A stretch of 7,106 nt of DNA, from assembly GCA_038230775.1 (NCBI GenBank), contig JBBRMQ010000226.1, forward strand, positions 1-7,106. The letters run 5' to 3'. A model generated the notes under the pieces. It was not told the origin of the DNA and searched no databases. It worked only from the letters and a program-made list of their open reading frames with translations. Position 1 is the first letter of the stretch. Each line of letters opens with the position of its first letter. Below, piece after piece: positions 1 through 5,612 of the stretch. Made by a program: the position numbers and the translations under genes. The DNA is from JBBRMQ01 sp038230775 (GTDB taxonomy: Bacteria > Acidobacteriota > Thermoanaerobaculia > Gp7-AA8).

Positions 1-1
1 C

Positions 2-199
2 CCGGTCGCGCTCGACGTCAACAAGCACCTGACCCACGACCCGACCTGCGGCGCAATGCTGTGGTTCCACCCGCTGGCGACGAGCGACGATGCAGCGGTG
101 GGCGTGGCGAATCAGCACCTGTTCACCGGCTCCGCGCTCGGCACGAAGTGGAGCGACCCGAACAAGCGATCGGCGTTCTTCGGTACATTCAGCTACTAG
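2..199 (+). CDS. 3' end of an unrecognised protein (5' end outside window)
   Basis: An open frame runs from the window edge to a TAG at 197-199 and gives the last 65 residues of a protein that starts before the window. It reads like coding sequence: the composition is even, it contains Trp, Cys and His, and third positions are GC-rich. I do not recognise the family. The visible part has a CGAMLWFHP stretch (residues 17-25) and ends in FFGTFSY. A terminal aromatic residue after alternating hydrophobics is seen at the C terminus of outer-membrane beta-barrels, but it is weak evidence here. The short overlapping + frames at 61-255 and 90-437 start inside this gene and run through the repeat behind it, so they are not genes. 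Confidence is for a real gene end, not for a function. Confidence 0.6.
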   Translation, partial: PVALDVNKHLTHDPTCGAMLWFHPLATSDDAAVGVANQHLFTGSALGTKWSDPNKRSAFFGTFSY

Positions 200-212
200 T
201 CACGACGTTTGC

Positions 213-282
213 CACGAAGACACGAAGGCACGAAGGGGACAGTCGGGAAGACTAATCTTCTTCGTGTCTTTGTGCCTTCGTC
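213..282. repeat. Inverted array of CACGAAGR 8-mers
   Basis: The left arm (213-236) is three tandem 8-mers: CACGAAGA, CACGAAGG, CACGAAGG. The right arm (259-282), read on the minus strand, is GACGAAGG, CACAAAGA, CACGAAGA. Over 22 aligned positions (214-235 against 260-281) 19 match, with about 24 bases between the arms, so a long imperfect hairpin can form. It fills most of the gap between the stop at 199 and the SDR start at 298. From memory, CACGAAGA-type repeats are scattered between genes in Acidobacteriota and other environmental phyla. A role in termination is possible but not shown. Confidence 0.8.
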
Positions 283-297
283 GCCCAGCCTGCCCTG

Positions 298-1038
298 GTG
301 ATTCTCACAAACACGGTCGCTCTCATCACCGGCGGCAAGCGCATTGGGCTTGTCGTCGCGCGCGAGCTTGCCTCTCGGGGTGTGGACGTGGCCCTCAGCT
401 ACGCGCACTCGAAGGTCGAAGCGGAGCAGGCTGCTGATCTGGTGCGCGCGGCCGGACGCCGCGCCTCGACCTTTGCCGCGGATCTCTCGCAGCCCACCGC
501 CGCCGCGACGCTGGTGCAGTCGGTGGTCGCCGATCTTGGCCGCCTCGACATTCTGATCAACATGGCGTCGGTCTACGTGAGAAAGCCGTTCGCCGATCTC
601 ACGACTGCCGATTGGGACGCCAACCTCAACGTCGATCTGCGCGGCGCGTTCCTCTGCGCGCACGCGGCGGCGCCGCAGATGCGCGCCCAGGGCGGCGGAC
701 GGATCATCAACTTCAGCGACTGGACCGCGAAGAGCGGGCGGCCGCGATACTCCGGTTGGGTGCCGTATTACGTGGCCAAGGCCGGCATCATCGCCCTCAC
801 TGAAGCGCTGGCGCTCGAGCTCGCGGCCGACAACATCCTCGTCAACGCGATCGCGCCTGGGCCGATCCTCGCGGCGCCGGACACGACAGACGATGAATCA
901 ACGGCGGTGGAGAATGTGACGCCGTTGGGCCGGTGGGGCGGAGAACTGGAGATCGCGAAGGGCGTGCTGGCTCTGCTGGACAGCGACTTCATTACCGGCG
1001 AAACGATTCGCATCGACGGCGGACGGCACGTGAAGTGA
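298..1038 (+). CDS. SDR-family oxidoreductase, pteridine reductase/FolM-like
   Basis: A 246-residue short-chain dehydrogenase/reductase, a soluble NAD(P)H-dependent Rossmann enzyme of normal family length. Visible in order: the Gly-rich dinucleotide loop TGGKRIG (11-17), AADLS (60-64) for the adenine pocket, NMAS (88-91) in place of the usual NNAG, catalytic Asn111, the SDW segment (140-142), YxxxK with Tyr157 and Lys161, a proline-glycine loop APGPIL (186-191) and the C-terminal TGETIRIDGG. Asp141 in the SDW segment, rather than a plain SS pair, is what pteridine reductases and FolM-type dihydromonapterin reductases show, so reduction of a pterin is the best guess. Fatty-acid or sugar substrates cannot be excluded. 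The start is a GTG with no evident Shine-Dalgarno sequence, directly after the repeat at 213-282. The Gly-rich loop is one residue shorter than usual. Confidence 0.9.
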   Translation: MILTNTVALITGGKRIGLVVARELASRGVDVALSYAHSKVEAEQAADLVRAAGRRASTFAADLSQPTAAATLVQSVVADLGRLDILINMASVYVRKPFADLTTADWDANLNVDLRGAFLCAHAAAPQMRAQGGGRIINFSDWTAKSGRPRYSGWVPYYVAKAGIIALTEALALELAADNILVNAIAPGPILAAPDTTDDESTAVENVTPLGRWGGELEIAKGVLALLDSDFITGETIRIDGGRHVK

Positions 1039-1042
1039 TCAC

Positions 1043-1074
1043 GAATTGCGGATCGTGGATTGCAGCTTGCGGAT
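1043..1074 (-). repeat. Four-unit 7-mer array after the aminotransferase stop
   Basis: On the minus strand, one base after the TGA (1076-1078), come four 7-mers: ATCCGCA, AGCTGCA, ATCCACG, ATCCGCA, and then ATTC. The same arrangement lies at 2267-2298 behind the serine hydrolase. It fills nearly all of the 37 bp between the convergent SDR and aminotransferase genes. Confidence 0.8.
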
Positions 1075-1075
1075 T

Positions 1076-2251
1076 TCAGACGAACAACCGCGCCATTGAT
1101 TCGAGCGCACCGGTCAACTCTTTCCGATCGCGCGCGAAGCAGAAGCGGACGTAGCCTTCCCCGTTCGCGCCAAAGTCCACACCCGGCACCGATCCGATCC
1201 GTGCGTTCGCTATCAGATACTCGATCATCCGCCACGACACCGACGCCGTTGACTTATCGCCATCACGCCACGATGGATCGATCTTCAGAAACGCGTAGAA
1301 CGCGCCGGCTGGCGGCTGACCCGAGAAGACGCCGCCGGCCACGTCCTTGATTCCGGCGTAGAACAGATCGCGCCTGGCGCGCAGCTCGGTGCGGAACGTC
1401 TCGATGCAGTCCTGCGATCCCTCCAGCGCACCGATGCCGCCGTACTGCACAACCGACGCGATGTTGCTCGCGGTGTAGAACAGTAGCTTCTTTGCGCGCT
1501 CGCGAATCGTCGTGTCGTGAATTGCGACGTATCCCAGCCGCAGCCCGGTCATCGCGTACGACTTGCTGAACGTGTACAGCGGAATCGTGCGCTCGTACAT
1601 CCCTGGTAATGACGCGATGCTGACGTGCTCGCCGTCGAACACCACGTCCTCGTAGGCTTCGTCAGAGATCACCCACAGATCGTGCTTCTGCGCGATCGCC
1701 GCCAGCCGTTCGATGTGCGCGCGAGTCAGGACACCGCCGGTCGGGTTGCTGGGCGAATTCAGATAGAGGACGCGCGTCTTCGCGGTGATTTTCGATTCGA
1801 CCTCGTCAAGCCGCGGCTGCCAGCCGTCCGCCTCATGCAGCTGGTAGCCGACCGGGACGCCCTGGGCCGCGAGGACGTTGCCGGCCGCCGGCGGCCACGC
1901 CGGATCCGGAATCAGCACCTCGTCGCCAGGCTCGAGCAACGCCATGCAGATGATGTAGAGCGCGTGGATTCCGCCGTTCGTGACCAGCACATCCTCCACG
2001 TCGCTCACCGGGATGCCATTGGTGTTGTGCAGCTTCGCGGCAATCAGTTCGCGCAGGCGCGGGATGCCGGTGGTCTGCACGTAATGCGAATGGTTATCCG
2101 CAATCGCGCGGGTCATCGCCGACTTCACCGTGTCCGGCGCGTCGAAACTCACGTCGCCCTGATCGAGGCGATACGGATCGGCGACGGAGTACATCATGTC
2201 GCGGATGCGCGTGATGCCGGAGAGCGGGACACCGTCGAGATAGGACGCCAT
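1076..2251 (-). CDS. PLP-dependent aminotransferase, class I/II (aspartate aminotransferase superfamily)
   Basis: A 391-residue fold-type I aminotransferase of normal length, cytosolic, moving an amino group from an amino acid to a 2-oxo acid with pyridoxal phosphate. Visible residues: NGGIHALY (92-99) near the phosphate, Asn169 in NPTGG, Asp197 and Tyr200 in SDEAYED (cofactor ring), the Schiff-base Lys230 in FSKSYAMTGLRLG with Arg238 as phosphate ligand, and Arg369 in GYVRF, the usual carboxylate-binding arginine. The N-terminal GEPDF-type motif is replaced by GDVSFDAP (32-39). The substrate is not predictable from this: aspartate, alanine and aromatic enzymes all look like this. The ATG at 2251 has GGAG at 2254-2257, a rather short 2-base spacing. 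It lies 46 bp behind the serine hydrolase on the same strand and may be co-transcribed with it. Repeat arrays flank it on both sides. Confidence 0.93.
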   Translation of the reverse strand: MASYLDGVPLSGITRIRDMMYSVADPYRLDQGDVSFDAPDTVKSAMTRAIADNHSHYVQTTGIPRLRELIAAKLHNTNGIPVSDVEDVLVTNGGIHALYIICMALLEPGDEVLIPDPAWPPAAGNVLAAQGVPVGYQLHEADGWQPRLDEVESKITAKTRVLYLNSPSNPTGGVLTRAHIERLAAIAQKHDLWVISDEAYEDVVFDGEHVSIASLPGMYERTIPLYTFSKSYAMTGLRLGYVAIHDTTIRERAKKLLFYTASNIASVVQYGGIGALEGSQDCIETFRTELRARRDLFYAGIKDVAGGVFSGQPPAGAFYAFLKIDPSWRDGDKSTASVSWRMIEYLIANARIGSVPGVDFGANGEGYVRFCFARDRKELTGALESMARLFV

Positions 2252-2266
2252 TTCTCCAGCCTAGCA

Positions 2267-2298
2267 GAATTGCGGATCGCGGATTGTGGACCGCGGAT
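2267..2298 (-). repeat. Four-unit 7-mer array after the serine hydrolase stop
   Basis: On the minus strand the units are ATCCGCG, GTCCACA, ATCCGCG, ATCCGCA, then ATTC. The first base is the last A of the hydrolase TAA stop. It matches the array at 1043-1074 unit for unit, with units 4 and the ATTC tail identical. It occupies most of the gap between the hydrolase and the aminotransferase. Confidence 0.8.
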
Positions 2299-3224
2299 TA
2301 CGGCCGGAACGAAAAATAGTCCGCGACATCTCTGGCGACGAGGCCGATCGCGTTCTCGAGCGCCTCGCCCGATCCGAAATGATTGCCGGTGAAGACGGTG
2401 AGCACGATCGTCTTCCCTGGAGCCTCAAGTACGCCGACATCGTCTCCAACAAACGGCAGGAAGTCGCCGGTCTTGTGCGGGATCGTGTAGCCGGTGACAT
2501 AGCGGGGAATCCGTGTCCGGTAGAGCTGGCCGCGCATGATCCGCAGCATCAGATCAGACGATGGTTTATCGACCAGCGTGCCGCGCTCCATCATTTCGAG
2601 CAGCGTGCCCATCTCCCGCGGCGTCGAGAAACCGAACGGCGACTTGCCCTCGCGGTAGAACTGCTCGGTTGTCGGCGCCGAGCGCTGCGCCGGGAACCAC
2701 TTCGACGGCACGTTCATCGCCCGGGTGGTCTTCAGCCCCAGTGTTTGCATGCGCGCGTTGACCGCCTCGGTTCCGCCGACCATGCGGTAGAGCACTTCGG
2801 TGGCGGTGTTGTCCGAGACGATGATCATCATCGTGATCAGATCCTTCACCGTCATCACCGCGCCGTAGTCGAGCCGCTGAATCGTGCCGGTTCCGGGTTG
2901 TGAATCGGCCTGGACGAAGGTGTACTTGTCCGTCAGCCTGAACTTGCCGGCCTTCACCTGCTCCAGCACTTCGATCATCAGCGGAATCTTGATCGTGCTC
3001 ATCGTTTCCATCTGACGATCGGCGTCGATCGCGATCACCTCGCCGGTTTCGAGCGACTTCACGTAGATGCCCCACGTCGCGTTGATGCTGCGCGTGGTCC
3101 GCTGGATGGACGCCTCCAGCCGCTGCAGCGGCGTCGGCTGCGGAGTTGGCGTTTGTAGAGGCACGGCATTAACGCCGTGCCCTACGACAAGGGCCAGGGC
3201 GAGCACGATGACGACGCGTTTCAT
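2298..3224 (-). CDS. Secreted class A beta-lactamase-like serine hydrolase
   Basis: A 308-residue exported protein of the penicillin-recognising DD-peptidase/class A beta-lactamase fold. The N terminus MKRVVIVLALALVVGHGVNA is a signal peptide with a likely cleavage after Ala20, followed by a Pro/Thr linker (22-33). Active-site motifs are in class A order and spacing: Ser76-Thr-Ile-Lys79 (nucleophile and general base), Ser137-Asp-Asn139, and Lys251-Thr-Gly253. STPREM (200-205) matches the segment after the omega loop. The omega-loop ExxLN of true class A enzymes is not evident; Glu187 is the nearest candidate for the deacylating glutamate. It may therefore be a beta-lactamase, or a penicillin-binding or peptidase-like relative. 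The ATG at 3224 is chosen over the longer frame (to 3632) because GGAG lies 7 bases upstream, the signal peptide starts here, and the upstream part is Arg-rich shadow of the divergent gene. Confidence 0.9.
   Translation of the reverse strand: MKRVVIVLALALVVGHGVNAVPLQTPTPQPTPLQRLEASIQRTTRSINATWGIYVKSLETGEVIAIDADRQMETMSTIKIPLMIEVLEQVKAGKFRLTDKYTFVQADSQPGTGTIQRLDYGAVMTVKDLITMMIIVSDNTATEVLYRMVGGTEAVNARMQTLGLKTTRAMNVPSKWFPAQRSAPTTEQFYREGKSPFGFSTPREMGTLLEMMERGTLVDKPSSDLMLRIMRGQLYRTRIPRYVTGYTIPHKTGDFLPFVGDDVGVLEAPGKTIVLTVFTGNHFGSGEALENAIGLVARDVADYFSFRP
3155..3185. repeat. Palindromic element inside the hydrolase signal-peptide region
   Basis: GGCACGGC (3160-3167) and GCCGTGCC (3174-3181) are perfect complements around the loop ATTAAC. 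GTAG (3155-3158) and CTAC (3182-3185) extend the stem to 12 bp with A3159 bulged. It lies wholly within the serine hydrolase gene and encodes VGHGVNAVPL on the minus strand, across the predicted signal-peptidase site. From memory, GTAGGG-GCACGGC-type palindromes are dispersed repeats in environmental genomes, usually between genes. Confidence 0.75.
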
Positions 3225-3256
3225 GCGGTCACTCCAATGTGAGGTGAGACTTGCCT

Positions 3257-3262
3257 TACTAT
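3257..3262 (+). promoter_or_regulatory. Possible -10 box for the D-cysteine desulfhydrase gene
   Basis: TACTAT fits the TAnnnT form of a sigma-70 -10 box. Transcription from it would begin at about 3269-3270, on the GTG start, giving a leaderless message. That would agree with the lack of a Shine-Dalgarno sequence near 3270. No good -35 hexamer is seen. The reverse strand over the same bases reads TATAGT (3258-3263) and could serve the divergent hydrolase gene. Confidence 0.3.
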
Positions 3263-3269
3263 ACGTCCC

Positions 3270-4250
3270 GTGACCGTTTCTGAATTGCGGGCGATGCTCG
3301 ACGCCTTCCCGTCGCTGCCGTTCATTCCGGCGCCGACCATCGTCGAACCGCTGCCGCGGCTTCGCAACCTGCTCGGCGGCGGACCGCAGTTGTTCATCAA
3401 GCGCGACGATGCGATCCCATTCGGATTTGGCGGAAACAAGGTCCGCAAGCTGGCGCTGGTGGCGGCGCGGGCGATGGCGGACGGCGCCGACACGCTGATC
3501 ACCGCGGGCGGGGTCCAGTCGAACCACGCGCGGGCGACCGCGGCGGCAGCGGCGAAGCTGGGTCTGCGCGCGGTGCTCGTTGCCAACGGCGAGGCGCCGG
3601 AGCGGCTCACCGCCAACGCCCTCCTCGACCACCTGCTCGGCGCTGAAGTCGTCTATGTCGCCTCGCGCGAAGATCGCGCGCCGATGATCATGGAGATCGC
3701 CGAGCGCCTGCGCGGCGAGGGCCGCAAGCCGTTCGCGATTCCGATCGGCGCATCAACGCCGCTTGGCGCGCTTGCCTTCGCCCTGGCGATCGCCGAGCTC
3801 GTCGAGCAGATGCCCGCCCCGGACGTCATCGTGCACCCGACTTCGTCTGGCGGAACGCAGGCCGGCCTCGTCGCCGGTTGCCGCCTTCTCGGTCTGCACA
3901 CGCGTATCGTCGGGATCAGCGCCGACGATCCGTCGCAGTCGTTGCAGAACCAGATCCGCGCGATCGTCAGCGGTATCGCCGATCTCCTGAAGATGGATCC
4001 CGGCAAGCTGTCGAAGGGCACCGCGATCGAGGTCGACGACCGCTTCGTCGGCGACGGCTACGGCATTCCGACGGACGAATCCCGCGAAGCGATCGAGTTA
4101 GCCGCGAGAACCGAATCGATCTTTCTCGACCCAACGTACACGGCGAAAGCCATGGCCGGGCTCATCGCGTACGTCCGTCAGCAGAAATTCAAGGAAAACC
4201 AGACGGTGCTGTTCTGGCACACGGGTGGGCAGGTAGGGTTGTTCGCGTAA
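3270..4250 (+). CDS. dcyD: D-cysteine desulfhydrase (ACC deaminase family PLP enzyme)
   Basis: A 326-residue fold-type II PLP enzyme of the D-cysteine desulfhydrase/ACC deaminase family, at the normal length. D-cysteine desulfhydrase splits D-cysteine to pyruvate, ammonia and sulfide in the cytosol. Visible: KRDD (44-47), the Schiff-base Lys57 in FGGNKVRK, Ser84 in GGVQSNH, the phosphate-binding TSSGGTQAG (191-199), Tyr264 in GDGYG, Tyr290 in DPTYTAKAMAG and the C-terminal HTGGQVGLFA. Published mutagenesis of the family showed that Glu and Leu at two positions favour ACC deaminase and Ser/Thr favour desulfhydrase. Here these appear to be Thr291 (after Tyr290) and Thr318 (in HTGG), so desulfhydrase is preferred. 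The GTG at 3270 is the first start after an in-frame TGA at 3240. The ATG at 3294 (residue 9) is an alternative; neither has a good ribosome-binding site. It diverges from the hydrolase with a 45-bp gap. Confidence 0.88.
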   Translation: MTVSELRAMLDAFPSLPFIPAPTIVEPLPRLRNLLGGGPQLFIKRDDAIPFGFGGNKVRKLALVAARAMADGADTLITAGGVQSNHARATAAAAAKLGLRAVLVANGEAPERLTANALLDHLLGAEVVYVASREDRAPMIMEIAERLRGEGRKPFAIPIGASTPLGALAFALAIAELVEQMPAPDVIVHPTSSGGTQAGLVAGCRLLGLHTRIVGISADDPSQSLQNQIRAIVSGIADLLKMDPGKLSKGTAIEVDDRFVGDGYGIPTDESREAIELAARTESIFLDPTYTAKAMAGLIAYVRQQKFKENQTVLFWHTGGQVGLFA

Positions 4251-4254
4251 CCCC

Positions 4255-4278
4255 AGTGACAGCGGGGACTTGGTCACT
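4255..4278. terminator. Weak hairpin between convergent genes
   Basis: AGTGAC (4255-4260) and GTCACT (4273-4278) form a 6-bp stem with a 12-base loop just after the TAA at 4248-4250. It sits in the 52-bp gap between the convergent desulfhydrase and the 265-residue gene. There is no T-run, so it could equally be a small repeat. Confidence 0.25.
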
Positions 4279-4302
4279 CTCGCGACTCGCGATGTGCTGA
4301 GC

Positions 4303-5100
4303 TTACGTCCGAGGGACAAAGAACTCTCGAAATCGGTCCACCACACGATCCTCGACGTAACGTAGACAGGTCGCCATGATTTCAACAACCGGCCGGCCCT
4401 CCCAGGGGCCACTCTCGCGAAAGGCAAGTACCGGTGTGCCGACAGCTTCAACCCGCGCTTCTGGTTGGACGAGCGCTGGATCAATTCCCAGGGGTATTGA
4501 TTCAAAGCTCTCGCTTAGGAGTGGACGTTCAAGGGTGACGTGTAGAATGCGTCCGTCATTGGTATGAACCAAGAATCGGCTGTTCTTCACATACCCAGAC
4601 GTCATGGGCGCTGCGCGATGTTTGTCGCGGTTGCTTAACTTGTTCAGGATGTTCAGCGGATCGACTTCTCTCGATAGCTCGGGGCGATCGAATGGTTGAA
4701 GCTTCTTCACAAGCTTACGAGCCTCGTTAGGGATCCCTTTCAACGCCACCGCCGAATCGTTCCAGTCAGCGACGTTGAGCTGTATCGGGAATTTCGCATC
4801 ACTGCAACTACTCGCGGGCGCGCTGATTCTGACCAAAGCACAGACTAGATTGTCGAGTGCAGATCGCGCGTTGTGGACGCAGTCGCCAAGTATTGTGCTG
4901 AGGCGCATTGGAGGGTAAGGATCATCGACCCAGTACATCAGGTTGACGTTGTTCTGCGGATCGACCTTCAGAATCAGCGTGCGTTTGATGTTCTGCAGGT
5001 ATTCGGCGACAGAGGATTCTAGGGCACCAAGATGTTCGTGTGCCCGGGCTAGTTTCGCGTCGACGCTCTCCATCCAAGGCAGAGAATGTGGCGGGGGCAT
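4303..5100 (-). CDS. Uncharacterised protein with GDxxHNxRSALDxLV motif
   Basis: A 265-residue protein, probably cytosolic: no signal peptide or membrane segment is seen. I recognise the pattern but not a function. GDCVHNARSALDNLV (72-86) and NKLSNRDKHR (153-162) resemble the two conserved blocks of a widespread uncharacterised family whose members usually read RSALDHL and NxxDKHR. The N-terminal 45 residues look helical. RSALDH in relatives has the R-x4-H spacing of HEPN domains; here the His is Asn84, so a HEPN link is only a guess and the site would be degenerate. GC is clearly lower than in neighbours (about 53-57% in two sampled 60-base lines, against about 75% in the desulfhydrase), which suggests transfer. 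The ATG at 5100 has no clear ribosome-binding site, and Met10 (5073) is an alternative. Confidence 0.8.
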   Translation of the reverse strand: MPPPHSLPWMESVDAKLARAHEHLGALESSVAEYLQNIKRTLILKVDPQNNVNLMYWVDDPYPPMRLSTILGDCVHNARSALDNLVCALVRISAPASSCSDAKFPIQLNVADWNDSAVALKGIPNEARKLVKKLQPFDRPELSREVDPLNILNKLSNRDKHRAAPMTSGYVKNSRFLVHTNDGRILHVTLERPLLSESFESIPLGIDPALVQPEARVEAVGTPVLAFRESGPWEGRPVVEIMATCLRYVEDRVVDRFREFFVPRT

Positions 5101-5142
5101 GGTGTCGTTTGCGGACGGCCCATCGTAGATCCGATCGTCCCG

Positions 5143-5154
5143 CTCTAACTAGAG
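5143..5154. promoter_or_regulatory. Small palindrome upstream of the 265-residue gene
   Basis: CTCTAACTAGAG is a 5-bp inverted repeat with a 2-base centre. It lies about 45 bp before the ATG at 5100, upstream of a possible -10 TACGAT (5122-5127, minus strand). It could be an operator, but it also contains the stop of the toxin remnant and may be chance. Confidence 0.2.
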
Positions 5155-5388
5155 TTCATGGCTGTCACTCCCGATCCTGCCGACCGCCCGTGGATTGACG
5201 TGTCTCGAGTCGATAGCGGATCGGGTGGCCGCGAATGGGCGCCCACTCGGGAGCGGAGGCGTCTGCCGTGATCGCGGTTCTTGGGCCGAGCACCCCAAAG
5301 GGCTGGTCGCGGACAGGACCCGGCTACGGCTTTCGATTTGTCGGGAGCGCTTCGCTAAAGCCTTCGTGCTCGTCCAACGGACCCGCAT
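5149..5388 (-). pseudogene. Remnant of a ParE/RelE-type toxin gene cut by a repeat
   Basis: This frame starts at an ATG that overlaps the antitoxin stop as TGATG (5386-5390), the usual coupling of an antitoxin-toxin pair. The first eight residues, MRVRWTST, look like the first strand of ParE/RelE-type toxins, which often begin M-x-V-R-W-T. After that the sequence is repeat copy A: the following residues, including LSATSPLGCSA, are also encoded by repeat copy B at 5684-5825 and have no toxin features. No toxin body is found further on before 5100. The likeliest reading is that the repeat replaced or interrupted the toxin after about eight codons. The toxin identity rests on very few residues plus position, so confidence is moderate. 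Confidence 0.5.
5206..5349. repeat. Dispersed repeat copy A (about 145 bp)
   Basis: It aligns with copy B (5684-5825) at a 478-base offset, in the same orientation, at about 80% identity by hand (roughly 28 differences, including two single-base gaps). The best conserved blocks are GGGTGGCCGCGAA (5223-5235), GCGGAGGCG and CTGGTCGCGGACAGGAC (5303-5319). Weaker similarity around CTAAAGCC extends it to about 5366, reaching the first codons of the toxin remnant. Confidence 0.85.
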
Positions 5389-5612
5389 CAGCCGCGATAG
5401 CGCTCGTTCACGCGGGAGACGACCTCGTCGTGTTCAAGCAGGCGACCCTCACTTGCTGAAATGTGGCCTTTTTCGACTTCACGCCGGAACCACTCATCGT
5501 GATCGACTGAGCTGCCGAGCAGATCCAACGCGACCTGATCGGCAGTGCGCCCGGTCTCGGCGGCAAGACGATTCAGCCTAGCTTCAAGTTCTGGCGGAAC
5601 CAGCAGCTTCAT
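5388..5612 (-). CDS. ParD/RHH-like antitoxin, apparently without its toxin
   Basis: A 74-residue protein with the look of a ParD/CopG-type antitoxin. A short N-terminal strand (KLLVPPELEARL, residues 2-13) and two helices form a probable ribbon-helix-helix DNA-binding part. DEWFRREVEKGHISASEGRLL (residues 39-59, with a Trp-Phe pair typical of antitoxins) and HDEVVSRVNERYR (60-72) form a toxin-binding tail. In intact systems it would neutralise a ParE/RelE toxin and repress its own operon. Its TGA overlaps an ATG as TGATG, but the following frame is a toxin remnant. The ATG at 5612 has no Shine-Dalgarno sequence; the promoter just upstream puts the transcript start on or next to it. An alternative is an unrelated small RHH regulator. 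Confidence 0.75.
   Translation of the reverse strand: MKLLVPPELEARLNRLAAETGRTADQVALDLLGSSVDHDEWFRREVEKGHISASEGRLLEHDEVVSRVNERYRG

Noticed and set aside
213..236. CRISPR-like short repeats
   Set aside because: Units of 8 bases are contiguous with no spacers, and no cas gene is present.
196..663. Minus-strand frame of 155 codons
   Set aside because: It is antisense to the SDR and runs through the inverted repeat; no recognisable motif.
1625..2392. Long + strand open frame (255 codons)
   Set aside because: It lies antisense to the aminotransferase, whose PLP motifs are clear. Its product is rich in Arg, His and Asp with no motifs, as expected for a GC-rich antisense shadow.
3225..3632. N-terminal extension of the serine hydrolase to 3632
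   Set aside because: It is antisense to the desulfhydrase, Arg-rich, and would bury a good signal peptide that begins at 3224 behind its own ribosome-binding site.
5143..5156. Possible integron attC site around CTCTAACTAGAG, given the cassette-like antitoxin
   Set aside because: The core does not fit GTTRRRY/RYYYAAC, no second core is found at a proper distance, and no integrase is in the window.
5195..5581. + strand frames of 128 and 74 codons over repeat copy A and the antitoxin
   Set aside because: They are antisense to the antitoxin and cross the repeat; no ribosome-binding site or motif supports them.
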